From: DASTYU01 sp035764655
GTDB lineage: Bacteria; Chloroflexota; Limnocylindria; Limnocylindrales; CSP1-4
Length of the DNA: 64,000 bases
Assembly (NCBI GenBank): GCA_035764655.1
Contig: DASTYU010000043.1
Location: forward strand, 23,216 to 87,215
Reading direction: 5' to 3'
Shown piece by piece: positions 32,619-42,279 of the stretch. Numbering within the stretch: position 1 is the stretch's first letter; each line of letters begins with the position of its first letter. Below the pieces are notes generated by a model. The model saw nothing but the letters and a program-made list of their open reading frames with translations, was not told where the DNA came from and searched no databases. A program made the position numbers and the translations under genes.

Positions 32619-34304
32619 TCAGGCCGGCGCAGCCACCCAGGCCGGCAACTCGCGCGACAGTGTCGCCAGCGGCAGCGAGCCGTGGCCGAGCACCGCGTCG
32701 TGGAAGGTTCGGACATCGAAGTCCTTGCCGTCCCGCGCGCTCAGCTCGGAGCGGAGCCGTTCGATCTCGCGCTGACCGATCTTGTAGGTGAGCGCCTGGC
32801 CTGGCCAGCAGATGTAGCGGTCGGTCTCGATCACCGCGTCGGTCTCGGACAGTCCGATCTTCTGGAGCAGGTCGATCGAGCGCTGGCGCGGCCAGCGCAG
32901 GGCGTGGATGCCGGTGTCGACGACCAGCCGCGCGGCGCGCCACGCCTGCGCGTCGAGCATGCCGAACCGCTCGCCCTCGCTCCGGAAGAGGCCCATCTCG
33001 TCGGCCAGCCGCTCGCTGTACAGGCCCCAGCCCTCGACGTACGCCGCGCCGACCATCCGGGCGCCGAGCCGGCGGAACGTGTTGAGGTCCGGGTTCTCCA
33101 TCTCCAAGGTGATCTGGAAGTGGTGGCCGGGTACGGCCTCGTGATAGGTGGTGGTCGCGAGCTTCGTGTACTTGCGGCTCGGCAGGTCGTAGCCGTTGGC
33201 GTAGTAGATGCCCTGACGGCTGCCGTCGGTCGTCGGCGGGTAGTAGTAGGCGAAGGGCGCGTCCCGCTCCTTGAACTCCTCGACCGGCCGCACGCCCACG
33301 CCTGCCCGCGGAAGGCGGCCGAAGTAGCGCGGCGCCGCCGCGAGTCCACGCTCGATGTCCTCGTTGGCGCGCGCGACGAGCTCATCCTTCGTCCGCGGGG
33401 TGTTCTCGGGGTCGGCCTCGATCGAGCGGCGGTAGGCGTCGATGTCGTCGCCGAACCCGGCCCGGCGCGAGATCCTGCGCCGCTCCTCATCGATCGCGTC
33501 GAGCTCCTCGAGCCCGATCCGGTGCACGGCCTCGGGATCCAGCTCGAGCGTGGTCCATGAGCGGATCGCCGTGCGGTACAGCGCCTCACCGTTCGGCGCC
33601 GACCAGAGCCCGGGTTCCTCGCGGGTGTGCGGCAGGTAGTCGGTCCGCAGGACGTCCAGGTACGCCTGATCGGCCGGGTAGGCGATATCGCGAATCGCGT
33701 CGCGGATGCGCTCGCGGTCCGCGTCCGATTCGACCTTGATCATCGACGGCACGATCGCCGCGTCGATGGGCACCTCGAGCATCCGCTCGATCTGCGCGAT
33801 GGTGCGCTCGGCCACGATTCGTGGTGCGGTCAGGCCGGACGCGATGCCCTCCCGGAGGATGCCCGTGTTGGCGGCCATGTAGTCCCGGTAGGCGTGAATG
33901 CGCGCGAGGAACGCGTCGAGCCGGGCCGGCGTATCCGCCGTCTGGAACGAGGTGAGCTGGGGCAGCGTCTGCTGCGGGCCGCTCATCTGGTCGACGACGC
34001 GGAGCTGGTGGATCCGCTGGTCGTCCTCTTCGATGCCCAGCTCGGCGACGACACGCAGCATGTCCCGCGTGATCCGATCCTCGGTCGCGAGGCCGTCGAC
34101 GGGGATGGCGTCCACCTCGGCCAGGGTGCGCTCCATCAGCCGCCGGGTGGCGGCGCGGCCCTCGGGGCCTGGGTCGTCCAGGCGGTCGGCATAGCGTTCG
34201 TCGCCGTAGACCGTCGCGGTCACGGGGTTCAGCTCGAGGATCGCTTCCCAGAAGCGCTCGGACAGCTCGTCGACTGCCGAGGCGTGTCGGTTGTCGTTGG
34301 TCAC
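32619..34304 (-). CDS. DUF885 family putative metallopeptidase
   Basis: 561 aa cytoplasmic protein, full length for DUF885. The hallmark HEAVPGHHFQ (in TTTYHEAVPGHHFQITLEME, about 391-410) provides the zinc ligands of the HExxxGH type, EGWGLYSERLADEMGLF gives the downstream Glu, and RSIDLLQKIGL to CWPGQALTYKIGQREI completes the conserved C-terminal helical part. No signal peptide. The substrate of this family is generally unknown, probably peptides. GGAG lies 8 nt before the GTG start. It follows the methylase-like gene after 79 bp, with no sign of functional linkage. Confidence 0.85.
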   Translation of the reverse strand: MTNDNRHASAVDELSERFWEAILELNPVTATVYGDERYADRLDDPGPEGRAATRRLMERTLAEVDAIPVDGLATEDRITRDMLRVVAELGIEEDDQRIHQLRVVDQMSGPQQTLPQLTSFQTADTPARLDAFLARIHAYRDYMAANTGILREGIASGLTAPRIVAERTIAQIERMLEVPIDAAIVPSMIKVESDADRERIRDAIRDIAYPADQAYLDVLRTDYLPHTREEPGLWSAPNGEALYRTAIRSWTTLELDPEAVHRIGLEELDAIDEERRRISRRAGFGDDIDAYRRSIEADPENTPRTKDELVARANEDIERGLAAAPRYFGRLPRAGVGVRPVEEFKERDAPFAYYYPPTTDGSRQGIYYANGYDLPSRKYTKLATTTYHEAVPGHHFQITLEMENPDLNTFRRLGARMVGAAYVEGWGLYSERLADEMGLFRSEGERFGMLDAQAWRAARLVVDTGIHALRWPRQRSIDLLQKIGLSETDAVIETDRYICWPGQALTYKIGQREIERLRSELSARDGKDFDVRTFHDAVLGHGSLPLATLSRELPAWVAAPA

Positions 34305-34382
34305 GGAGTGGGCTCCTGCGTGCGCGGGGCAGTGCGCTCGTTGTTGGGGCGCCTAGCGTAGCGGAGCGCCCGGTGTCCCGCG

Positions 34383-37130
34383 TCAGCCCTCGAACAGCGC
34401 CAGCTGCTCGCCCGTTCGCTCGACGAGCGGATCAAGCCCGAGCAACGGCTCGAGCCCGTCGAGGTCGAGCTCCTCGCGTGCCAGGAACGAGCGAAGGTGG
34501 CTGCTCTTGAGGATATGCCACGGCCCCTCGTCCATGGCGGCGCGCAGCAGCGAAGAGCGCTCGAGCTTGTAGCGCACGAGCTCCGTGCGCTCCGGGGCGA
34601 TCACCAGGAAGCGGACGATCCGCTCATCCCCTGGGATGCGCGCGTGGCGGCGCAGCAGCGGCTCGCCGAGCATCGCAGTCCACTCCACCTCGAACAGGAA
34701 CGCGAGCTTGCCGCGGACATACCAGATGCAGTCGACGTCGAGCAGCTCCTGGCTCCGGGTCAACCAGCCAAGCGCACCTTCGCGTTCGCGGATGCTGAGG
34801 ACGTCACCGAGCGGCGCCCCGTCGATGCGCCGGCTCTGCTCGCGCTGGCCGAGCCACACCTGCAAGCCGAGGCGGTGCCCCCCGTCCGCGAGGGCGGCGA
34901 GCAGTTCGGTGTGCTCCTGGCTACGGCGCAACAGGTCGTCGCCGGTCACGGTCCGGTCCGGCGTGCTGGCCGGGCTCCGATAGCTGTCGAGGCAGGCACG
35001 GACGAGCGCCTTGTCGGCGAGATCGTGACCGGTGAAGAGCGCCGCGATCCGTTCGTAGAAGGCCGATTCGGGAAGCGGGCCGGCGGTCGAGAGCAGGCTG
35101 AACACCGCCCATTCGACGCGGTCCGCCAGCGGCGCGGCCGCCGTCTCGCGATCCTGGCGGTCGCCGAGCCACCAGCGGCCCGGCTCGATCTCGACCACCC
35201 GGTGCTGGGTGGGGCGGGTCAGCTCGGCGTCGATGAGCGCAAGCAGCCGTTCGACGGAGTCCGACGATTCCTGGGCCCCGGCGACCCGGCCGCTGGCGGC
35301 CACCGGCACGGTCCGCGCCTGCTCGACGGGTTCGGCGGCCGCCCCGACCGCCTCCGGCTCGGGTTGGTCGTCCATCGGAGCGAGCGCTGCATGCGGGCGT
35401 TCGGGTGGTTCCTCCGCGCTCGCGGAAGGGGACGTAATGTAGCGGCGCAGCAGTCCGGCCCGGTCGAGACCCACCAGCAGTTCGCCGAGGAGCCGCTCGT
35501 CACGTGCCGGCTCGCCGCGCGCCTTGAGCATCTCGACCGCCGTCTCGGATACCTTGCGCGCCGCCTCGAGCGCCGAGAACGGCCGCTGATCGAGGCGCTC
35601 GGGTGCCGCAAACAGGCCGGGTCCGGGCACGAGGTCCGGATCCCCTGCCCCGCCGGGCACGGGCGGCAGCGAGACGTTGGCGCGTGTGCGCGGCCCGGGC
35701 GGCAGCGCCGCGTTGGGCGGCAGCAGCTCGACGGAGCCCGTGCCGTCGTCGTCGCCCAGGCGCGCGGTCAGCAGGCGGAATCCTGCGGCGCTGCCGCCGA
35801 GCACGGCGGACACGAGCGCCTCGCGCCCGCCTTCGACGAGCAGCACGGCACGACCGTCGCGGGCCATGGCCGGGGCGATCGCCTCGAGCGTCCGCCCAAT
35901 CGCGGCCGACTGCCAGCTCCACGGCGCCTGCAGTCCGGGCCCCGCGAGCGCGTCGGCCGGAACCAGCGACGCGGCCTCGCGGCCGAGCACCCACGCGGTC
36001 CCGTGGTATGCGGTCGCCAGGCGGTCGAGGGCGGGTCGCGGGGGCGGCTGGGCGAGGACGAGCCGGACCCGCGCCGTGTTCCCCCGACCCGGATCCACGC
36101 CATCGAGACCAAGCGAGCGCACCCCGCCAGGGCCGGCCAGGCCGAGCAACGCCGTCGCGCTGCCCTCGGCGAGGCTGCGCACGTCCTCGCCGAGCCGGGC
36201 GGGCACCGGCCCGACGGTGCCACTCTCGAGGCCCTGCACGAACCCGCGAACGATGCGGAATCCCTCCTCGAAGCAGGCCCACGGGTTGCGCTCCCGCCAG
36301 GTCGCCGAGCCGGGCACCTTGACGTGCCCGGCCGCGACCCGCAGTGGCGCCGTTCGGCCGGCGCTCGAGGCCAGGCGGCTTGCCGGCAGGATTGCATGGA
36401 GGACTGCCAGCCGCAGCGCCGCGAGGACGGGCGCGGCGCGGAGCTCGCCCTCGATGCGGGCGACGATGGCGGCCAGCCCCACGAGCTGCCGCGGCGAATG
36501 CAGATCGAGGAGCTCGTCGACGAGGTCGGGCGCCCCGTCGATGGGCGGGAACCGTTCGGCCAGCTCCCGACGGACGGCGGCCGCGCCGACCTCCGCAGTC
36601 GCCCGGGCCAGGTCATCGTCGTCGAGCGGCACCTCGCGGAGCTCGGCGCCACCACGCTGATCGCGGCACACCGCGCAGCGGTAGCGCCGGGCGATGGGCT
36701 GCGAGTCCCCCGCACCGTCGCCCGACGCCCACGTGATCTCGTCGGCGACCAGCGTCCGTCCGCAGGTCGCACAGCGCGTGGCGAACAGGTCGCCGAGCGA
36801 CACCTTGAGGCTCGATGCGCCGCGCGGCGAGGCCGCGATGCCCTGGAATGCCGCGTCGAGGTGCCGCACGTCCGGCGGTCGGAGCACGACCTCGGCGAGC
36901 ATCCGCGTCAGCGGGCTCGACTCGAGCGACGCGACCCGGCGCTGCCGGTCGAGGCCGGCACGGGCGATCCAGCCGCCGCGCCCGAACGGGTCGACGACGA
37001 TGTCGCGAGGGCCCGTGTGGGCGTCGATGAAGGCGACGACGTGGTCCGCCGCAGGCGCCGGCGCGAGCCGGTCGAGTACCGGGAGCGCGTGGCGCGGCTC
37101 GAGTGATCCCGGCCCGGGACGGCCCGTCAT
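34383..37130 (-). CDS. Degenerate DNA-methylase-fold protein with zinc ribbon and possible nuclease-like C-terminus
   Basis: 915 aa, no named family. Residues 43-52 (VVDPFGRGGW) match the SAM-binding DPFxGxG motif I of amino-methyltransferases, followed by ESSPLTRMLAEVVLRPPDVR as in DUF1156-type methylases. A zinc ribbon follows, CATCG (about 121) and CAVC (about 154). At the place of catalytic motif IV the sequence reads LAQPPPRPALDRLATAYHGT where DPPY is expected, so base methylation is unlikely. A Pro/Glu/Ala linker separates a C-terminal half ending in DVDCIWYVRGKLAFLFEVEW (about 800-819) and HILKSSHLRSFLAREELDL, reminiscent of restriction-endonuclease-like folds. TACGAT ends 6 nt before the ATG. 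No defence genes adjoin it. Confidence 0.65.
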   Translation of the reverse strand: MTGRPGPGSLEPRHALPVLDRLAPAPAADHVVAFIDAHTGPRDIVVDPFGRGGWIARAGLDRQRRVASLESSPLTRMLAEVVLRPPDVRHLDAAFQGIAASPRGASSLKVSLGDLFATRCATCGRTLVADEITWASGDGAGDSQPIARRYRCAVCRDQRGGAELREVPLDDDDLARATAEVGAAAVRRELAERFPPIDGAPDLVDELLDLHSPRQLVGLAAIVARIEGELRAAPVLAALRLAVLHAILPASRLASSAGRTAPLRVAAGHVKVPGSATWRERNPWACFEEGFRIVRGFVQGLESGTVGPVPARLGEDVRSLAEGSATALLGLAGPGGVRSLGLDGVDPGRGNTARVRLVLAQPPPRPALDRLATAYHGTAWVLGREAASLVPADALAGPGLQAPWSWQSAAIGRTLEAIAPAMARDGRAVLLVEGGREALVSAVLGGSAAGFRLLTARLGDDDGTGSVELLPPNAALPPGPRTRANVSLPPVPGGAGDPDLVPGPGLFAAPERLDQRPFSALEAARKVSETAVEMLKARGEPARDERLLGELLVGLDRAGLLRRYITSPSASAEEPPERPHAALAPMDDQPEPEAVGAAAEPVEQARTVPVAASGRVAGAQESSDSVERLLALIDAELTRPTQHRVVEIEPGRWWLGDRQDRETAAAPLADRVEWAVFSLLSTAGPLPESAFYERIAALFTGHDLADKALVRACLDSYRSPASTPDRTVTGDDLLRRSQEHTELLAALADGGHRLGLQVWLGQREQSRRIDGAPLGDVLSIREREGALGWLTRSQELLDVDCIWYVRGKLAFLFEVEWTAMLGEPLLRRHARIPGDERIVRFLVIAPERTELVRYKLERSSLLRAAMDEGPWHILKSSHLRSFLAREELDLDGLEPLLGLDPLVERTGEQLALFEG

Positions 37131-37136
37131 CGGTCG

Positions 37137-37142
37137 ATCGTA
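37137..37142 (-). promoter_or_regulatory. TACGAT -10 element for the methylase-like gene (leaderless)
   Basis: TACGAT ends 6 nt before the ATG at 37130; no ribosome-binding site is present. Confidence 0.5.
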
Positions 37143-37196
37143 GCCGACCCCGGCGGTCGTTCGACGGCCCCGCGGACAAGCGCGGGACCGGCCCGA

Positions 37197-38054
37197 CTAC
37201 GACTCCTCGAGCTCGTCCGGCTCCTCTTCGAAGGCCTCTTCCGTGGTCGACTCGGGCGGCAGGACGCGATCGAGGTCCTCGATCTCCTCGTCTTCTTCGT
37301 CGTCCTCGAGATCCTCCTCGAGCTCCATCTCCTCGCGGACGAGGGTGCCCTTCGTGTACGGCCGCAGGTCGGTCGACTTGGCTGCGGTCGGGAAGCTCAC
37401 CTTCCCGTAGTTGCGCGGGTCCTGGAAGATCTCGCGGATGATGATCCGGACGTCCTTGTCGCCCAGCGACGTGACGCCGGCCGCGTACTTGTTGCCGTCG
37501 GCCATGAGCTTGAGCAGGCGCGCCGCGACGCGCGGCTCGACGATGCCGATGCGCACGCTGTTGCTGATGGCAACGAGTCGGCTGCCCTCGGGCGTCAGCT
37601 CCACCGAGTCACCCGGATTCACCTGGGCGAGCTGGCGGGGGTCGGCGAGGTCGGTCAGATAGGCAAAGCCGGTCTTGCCGGTCTCCTCCACGAAGATCGA
37701 CACGGGCGCCTTGCTGCCCTCGAGGGCCGGGACGGTCTTCTCGCCCGCCGCGACCAGGAGGACCTTGAGCCGGTCGATGTTGCGCTCGGCAATGCGGTTC
37801 GTCGGGTCGAGTGACAGGGCGGTCTGGTAGTGCTCGCGCGCGCTGGCCAGCTCGCCGAGCTCCCAGAGCGCCTTGGCGAGGCGATTCTCGGCCTCGGCGT
37901 CCGCGCCGAGCTCGAGCAGCTTGCGGTTCGTTTCAGCCGCATCCGCCCACTGCGCGGCCGCCGCCTGGGCGATGGCCTGCTCGGCCAGCTGGCGCTTCTG
38001 GCGGGTCAGGTTGACCGGCGGCTGGGTGGTCGTCTCGATGTCGGGGAAGGTCAC
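37197..38054 (-). CDS. TPR protein with acidic C-terminal tail, function unknown
   Basis: 285 aa cytoplasmic protein. Residues about 18-95 are two to three TPR helices (AKALWELGELASAREHYQTA, LSLDPTNRIAERNIDRLKVL); residues 100-230 form an alpha/beta domain with FVEETGKTGFAYLTDLADP and KYAAGVTSLGDKDVRIIIRE; the last 45 residues are almost all Asp/Glu. I place the start at GTG 38054 because upstream codons are not protein-like. The family looks conserved in its middle domain but I cannot name it. A role as an adaptor is the most that can be said. Confidence 0.7.
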   Translation of the reverse strand: MTFPDIETTTQPPVNLTRQKRQLAEQAIAQAAAAQWADAAETNRKLLELGADAEAENRLAKALWELGELASAREHYQTALSLDPTNRIAERNIDRLKVLLVAAGEKTVPALEGSKAPVSIFVEETGKTGFAYLTDLADPRQLAQVNPGDSVELTPEGSRLVAISNSVRIGIVEPRVAARLLKLMADGNKYAAGVTSLGDKDVRIIIREIFQDPRNYGKVSFPTAAKSTDLRPYTKGTLVREEMELEEDLEDDEEDEEIEDLDRVLPPESTTEEAFEEEPDELEES

Positions 38055-38148
38055 GAGTGCGAACGTCCTTTCGGGAGGGTGTCGAGGGCGCCACTTTCTA
38101 GCACCCATCCGACAGCGCGTCAAACGATCGCGCGCGAACGCGCCGCGG

Positions 38149-38988
38149 TCAGCCCAGCGCCTGCCGGTTCCAGGCGACCACGATCAGGCCGAGAAGCACG
38201 AGCAGCACGGTCTGCCAGATCCAGGTTCGGTCGCGCCGTCGCGCAGACGCCCCGTGGAAGGCATCCCACAGGTAGAACACGAGCGTCAGCAGGGCCGGTC
38301 CGATCAGGCGCGGTATCTCCATGGCGCGCAGCGCCGCCGCTCCGATCGCGATCGCCAGCGCGTACGTCGCCGCGGACCACAGGGCGTCGCGCAGGCGCGT
38401 CACGCGGAGCGCGGCGACGCGGTAACCGAGCAGGAACGCGACCAGGGCATCGGCTGCGGCGAGCATGGTCAGGTTCGCGCCCTCGGTCCCTTCGCCTCCT
38501 CGAGCGAGGCCCCCCGGGACGAGTGCCGCGACCCCCGTGAACGCGAGGAACGCCACGATGAGCGTGGCGATCAGGACCGCGGTCCGGTCCTCGGGACCCG
38601 CGCCGGAGCGGGAGGCGAGGATCGCGCTCTCGATGGCGAGGCAGCGCTCGACGAGCAGCCCGGTCGCGAGCAGGGCCGGCGCCAGCCAGAGCCCGAACGG
38701 CACGAGCCGGATCGCACCGAGACAGGCGATCGTCGCGACCGCTGGAAGGATGAGCGCCTCGATCGGGACGCCGCTCGTCTCGGCCGCTGGATCGTCCTCG
38801 GCCAGCACCTGCAGCGCGCCGAGGAGCATGCCGGCGAGCACCAACCCGGCGACCAGCCACACGCTGTCACCATCGAGCAGGCGCGACACGCCGACCCCGG
38901 TGACCGCCGCCAGTGTCAGGTCGATGCGGGACGCGCGCCCCTCGCCGGCGTGCCCCGTCCCCGGGGGTGACGCCGCGACGGTGCTCAT
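38149..38988 (-). CDS. Multi-spanning membrane protein, function unknown
   Basis: 279 aa with about eight hydrophobic spans (e.g. WLVAGLVLAGMLLGALQVLA, LILPAVATIACLGAIRLVPF, VLIATLIVAFLAFTGVAALV, TWIWQTVLLVLLGLIVVAW). Only short charged loops; no recognised motif. The ATG overlaps the polX stop (ATGA), so the protein is coupled to PolX, which is an unusual partnership and may be accidental. Confidence 0.7.
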   Translation of the reverse strand: MSTVAASPPGTGHAGEGRASRIDLTLAAVTGVGVSRLLDGDSVWLVAGLVLAGMLLGALQVLAEDDPAAETSGVPIEALILPAVATIACLGAIRLVPFGLWLAPALLATGLLVERCLAIESAILASRSGAGPEDRTAVLIATLIVAFLAFTGVAALVPGGLARGGEGTEGANLTMLAAADALVAFLLGYRVAALRVTRLRDALWSAATYALAIAIGAAALRAMEIPRLIGPALLTLVFYLWDAFHGASARRRDRTWIWQTVLLVLLGLIVVAWNRQALG

Positions 38989-40907
38989 GCGGCCACGCGG
39001 TCGGGCTTTGCGTCGACCCAGGCCAGCAGGTCCTCGCGGCTCCTCGTGTTCAGCACGTTCGGGGGCTCCACCCACGCCCGGCGGGCCTGGGTCACGCCCC
39101 AGCGGATGAAATCGAGCTCGGCCGTCTTGTGCGCATCCGAATCGATCGACAGGATGCAGCCCGCCGCGACGGCCCGCCGGGCGCGCTCGACCGACAGGTC
39201 CAGCCGATGTGGCGAGCCGTTCATCTCGAGCGCGGTCCCGGTCCGCGCCGCCTCCGCGTACACGGTGTCCCAGTCGAGGTCGAGATCGTCACGCGTCTGG
39301 ATCATGCGCCCCGAGGGGTGGGCAATGATGTCGACGTGCGGGCTGTGGATCGCGGTCAGCGTCCGCTTCGTCAACTCGTCGCGCGGCTGGCGACGGCCGA
39401 CGTGGAGTGACGCGACGACCACATCGAAGCGGGCCAGCAGCGTGTCGTCGTAGTCGAGCCTGCCGTCGGTCCGGATCTCGAGCTCGCAGCCGTGCAGCAG
39501 CCGGAACCCTTCGGAGGGCGTCTCGGCCGGCGCCGTGCCCTCCCGCTCCTCCTGCTCGAAGCGGGTGTTGAGCTGGGCGATGATCGAGCGCTGCTCCTCG
39601 ACGCGGTCGGGGGCGAGGCCGCGGGCGATCGCGAGGGACATCGAGTGGTCGGTCAGGACCTGGTAGGCATACCCTCGGCGGCGCGCCGCCTCGGCCATGA
39701 CCTCGATCGAGTGGACGCCGTCGGACCATTCGGAATGGGTGTGGCAGTCGCCGCGCAGGTCGCCCCGCTCGATCAGGTGCGGCAGCCTGCCGGCGAGCGC
39801 GGCCTCGATCTCACCTTCGTCCTCGCGCAGCTCCGGTTCGATGAACGGCAGATCGAGGAAGGCGTACGCCTCCGCTTCCGTCGCGAAGGTCCGGAGCTCG
39901 GCGGCATCCCCGGTGAGCGGTTCGCCGGTCTCGGGGTCGATCCGCAGGAAGCCTTTCTCGGACAGGCTCCAACCCATGTCGCGCGCGCGAGCCCGAAGCT
40001 TGACGTTGTGCTCCTTGGAGCCCGTGAAATGGACGAGGTACGTGCCCGCCTCGTCGGGCGGCATCACCATCAGGTCGATCTGCGGGCCGCGAAGCACGCG
40101 CACGGCCGCCTTGTGTCCCCCACGGTTGAGGACCTGGTCCACCACGCCAAGGCCGGTGAACGTGTCGAGGACGAGTTCGGGCGCTTCGGTCTCGACGAGC
40201 AGGTCGAGGTCGCCGATCGTCTCCTTCTTGCGGCGGAACGACCCGGCCTGCTCGACGGAGCGAACGCCGGGCAGCGCCTCCAGCGCCATGGCGATCCCCT
40301 CGATCGTGGCCTCGGCCCGGTTGAGCAGCATCCGCCGCGGGTTTGCCTCGATCCGGGCGATGCCTTCGAGCACGAGCTGCTCGGTGCGCTTGGACATGCC
40401 GCGCAGGTCGCGCAGCGAGCCGGCCTCGGCGGCTCGCTTGAGGTCCTCGAGGGACTCCACGCCGAGCTGGTCGTGGAGCTGCTTGACCGTCTTCGGTCCG
40501 ACGCCGGGGATATGCATGATCTCGACAAGGGTTGGCGGGATCTCGGCCCGCAGCCTGTCGTAGTACGCCATCCCGCCGGTCGTGGCGACTTCCTTGATCT
40601 TGTCGCTGATCGCCGGACCGACCCCCGGGATCTTGGGCGCCTTGCCCTCGCGGAACGCCGCGATCAGGTCGACCGGGCTGCGCCCGATCGCATCGGCGGC
40701 GCGATGGTAGGCGACCGTCTTGAACCGCAGCTCCCCCTTGACCTCGAGCATGTCGCCGATGTCGTGGAACATCCGGGCGAGGTCGCCGTTGGTCAGGCGC
40801 TCGTCGCCGCGGTCCTCGTCGACGAGCTCGTCGTCCTCGTAGGTCAGCGTGTCGAGGGGTTCGCCGGCGTCAGCCGCGGCGCCGATCAGCTGTTCTCGTC
40901 GTGGCAC
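38985..40907 (-). CDS. polX: Bacterial-type family X DNA polymerase with PHP domain
   Basis: 640 aa repair polymerase with 3'-5' exonuclease activity in the PHP domain. After a 35-residue acidic extension: helix-hairpin-helix region (IPGVGPAISDKIKEVA, HIPGVGPKTVKQLHDQLGVE), polymerase palm with the metal-binding DLDL of ETIGDLDLLVE (about 246), and PHP domain motifs GDCHTHSEWSDG, VLTDHS, ASLHVG, IIAHPSG and SIDSDAH near the end, all metal ligands apparently intact. TACCAT ends 7 nt before the GTG at 40907, so translation is probably leaderless. The start codon is 34 nt from the stop of the preceding diguanylate cyclase. Confidence 0.93.
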   Translation of the reverse strand: MPRREQLIGAAADAGEPLDTLTYEDDELVDEDRGDERLTNGDLARMFHDIGDMLEVKGELRFKTVAYHRAADAIGRSPVDLIAAFREGKAPKIPGVGPAISDKIKEVATTGGMAYYDRLRAEIPPTLVEIMHIPGVGPKTVKQLHDQLGVESLEDLKRAAEAGSLRDLRGMSKRTEQLVLEGIARIEANPRRMLLNRAEATIEGIAMALEALPGVRSVEQAGSFRRKKETIGDLDLLVETEAPELVLDTFTGLGVVDQVLNRGGHKAAVRVLRGPQIDLMVMPPDEAGTYLVHFTGSKEHNVKLRARARDMGWSLSEKGFLRIDPETGEPLTGDAAELRTFATEAEAYAFLDLPFIEPELREDEGEIEAALAGRLPHLIERGDLRGDCHTHSEWSDGVHSIEVMAEAARRRGYAYQVLTDHSMSLAIARGLAPDRVEEQRSIIAQLNTRFEQEEREGTAPAETPSEGFRLLHGCELEIRTDGRLDYDDTLLARFDVVVASLHVGRRQPRDELTKRTLTAIHSPHVDIIAHPSGRMIQTRDDLDLDWDTVYAEAARTGTALEMNGSPHRLDLSVERARRAVAAGCILSIDSDAHKTAELDFIRWGVTQARRAWVEPPNVLNTRSREDLLAWVDAKPDRVAA

Positions 40908-40914
40908 GAGGCGG

Positions 40915-40920
40915 ATGGTA
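40915..40920 (-). promoter_or_regulatory. TACCAT -10 element for polX (leaderless)
   Basis: TACCAT ends 7 nt before the GTG at 40907, in the 34-bp gap behind the GGDEF gene. No ribosome-binding site. Confidence 0.45.
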
Positions 40921-40941
40921 GCCGCCTCCGGCCTGCTCGAC

Positions 40942-42279
40942 CTAGGCGGCCACCACCCGGTCGCGGCCCGCGCGCTTGGCCCGGTACAGCGCGGCATCCG
41001 CCTCGGCCAGCAGTTCGTCGATCGGCTGGTCCGGGACGCTGGCCACCGCAACGCCGACCGATACGCTGACGCCGGGCACGCCGTGCTCGAGGAGGTCGAG
41101 CCCACCGACCGCCCTGCGCACGCGTTCGCCGACCTCGACGGCCACCGACCGGCTCGGGTTGCGCAGCAGCACGACGAACTCCTCGCCGCCGTAACGCGCC
41201 GGGACGTCGTCGTCGCGGACGGCCGTGACGATCGCGCCACCGACTGCGCGAAGGACCTCGTCACCCACGGCGTGGCCGAAACGGTCGTTGAGATCCTTGA
41301 AGCGGTCGATGTCGATCATCAGCACGCCCACGGCGTCGTCGGCGCGGCGGCGCCGGGCAAGCAGCCCGCAGAACTCGTCGAAGTAGCGTCGATTGGGAAG
41401 ACCGGTGAGCGCGTCGACCGAGGCGCGCTTCTCGGCGGCACGGTGCGAGTACGCACGCGACAAGGCGGTCGACGCCTCACGGGCAGCGCCGTCCAGGAGC
41501 CGGCGAGCGGTGGCCGGCCATGGATCGGCACCCCGCCGCGACAGCACGATGGCGCCGACCATCGCGCCATCCGGCACCAGTGGCGCGGCGATCGTGTTGC
41601 GGAGGCCATAGGCCCGGCGCACCCGGGTGGCGATCCGGTCGGCGGCCTGCTGCGCCGGATCGCCGGAGCGTGCAAGGTCCGGGTCGTCCGACCAGTCTTC
41701 GTCATGGTCCGCCACGGTCACCGCCGGCTGGCTCGGCGCCCCGGCGCCGGGCGCCCCGACGGCCACCGCCGCCTCGGCCCGAACCGGGACGGCAACGGCT
41801 GCGCGATCGATCCGCTCCTCGAGGTCCGAGATCGGCAGGATGATCGTGGAGTCACGCAGCCCCGGTCGGGAACTGACCAGCGTTGCGTCCAGCACGCGTG
41901 CGCCGGGACGCCGACGGGCCATGACCACGTGATCGGCGTTGGTGGCCTGCGCCAACTCCTGGACGATCGCGTCGACGACCGCGTCGGGGGACACCGAGCG
42001 CGACAGCCCGGACAGGATCCGGGCGAACGATTCGGCCTCTGACCGCCGCTCCGCCTCGAGCGTCGCGACCGCGTTGTGATGGACGATCGCGGCCGCACCC
42101 GCGGCGACGACCAGAACGAGGACCAGCCAGTCGAGGGGGCTGCCCGCATCGGCGATCAGGCGATAGCCGGCGATGAGCCCGAGTGCGACGAAGATTCCGG
42201 CGACGGTCCACCACGACCGCACGATCCGTCGATCGTGCTGGTCGGTGGGCCCTGTCGGGGTCGCGATGGGTCTGCGCAC
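40942..42279 (-). CDS. Membrane-bound diguanylate cyclase (GAF-GGDEF)
   Basis: 445 aa; makes cyclic di-GMP from two GTP. Two N-terminal spans (about residues 21-72, TVAGIFVALGLIAGYRLIA and LVLVLVVAAGAAAIVHHN), a GAF-like sensor (about 80-260), a linking helix and a GGDEF domain with RYGGEEFVVLL. The inhibitory I-site RxxD is intact (RDDD, five residues before GGEEF), so product inhibition is expected. The GTG at 42279 is the only start that keeps both membrane spans. It lies 86 bp downstream of a second GGDEF gene. Confidence 0.9.
   Translation of the reverse strand: MRRPIATPTGPTDQHDRRIVRSWWTVAGIFVALGLIAGYRLIADAGSPLDWLVLVLVVAAGAAAIVHHNAVATLEAERRSEAESFARILSGLSRSVSPDAVVDAIVQELAQATNADHVVMARRRPGARVLDATLVSSRPGLRDSTIILPISDLEERIDRAAVAVPVRAEAAVAVGAPGAGAPSQPAVTVADHDEDWSDDPDLARSGDPAQQAADRIATRVRRAYGLRNTIAAPLVPDGAMVGAIVLSRRGADPWPATARRLLDGAAREASTALSRAYSHRAAEKRASVDALTGLPNRRYFDEFCGLLARRRRADDAVGVLMIDIDRFKDLNDRFGHAVGDEVLRAVGGAIVTAVRDDDVPARYGGEEFVVLLRNPSRSVAVEVGERVRRAVGGLDLLEHGVPGVSVSVGVAVASVPDQPIDELLAEADAALYRAKRAGRDRVVAA

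Noticed and set aside
34497..37106. An 869-codon plus-strand frame opposite the methylase-like gene
   Set aside because: Arg/Ala/Gly-biased shadow with no motif; the minus-strand frame has motif I, a zinc ribbon and normal third-position GC bias.
34383..37130. Restriction-modification or BREX/DISARM island
   Set aside because: Only one methylase-fold protein, with a broken catalytic motif; neighbours are a peptidase, a TPR protein and PolX, none of them defence partners.
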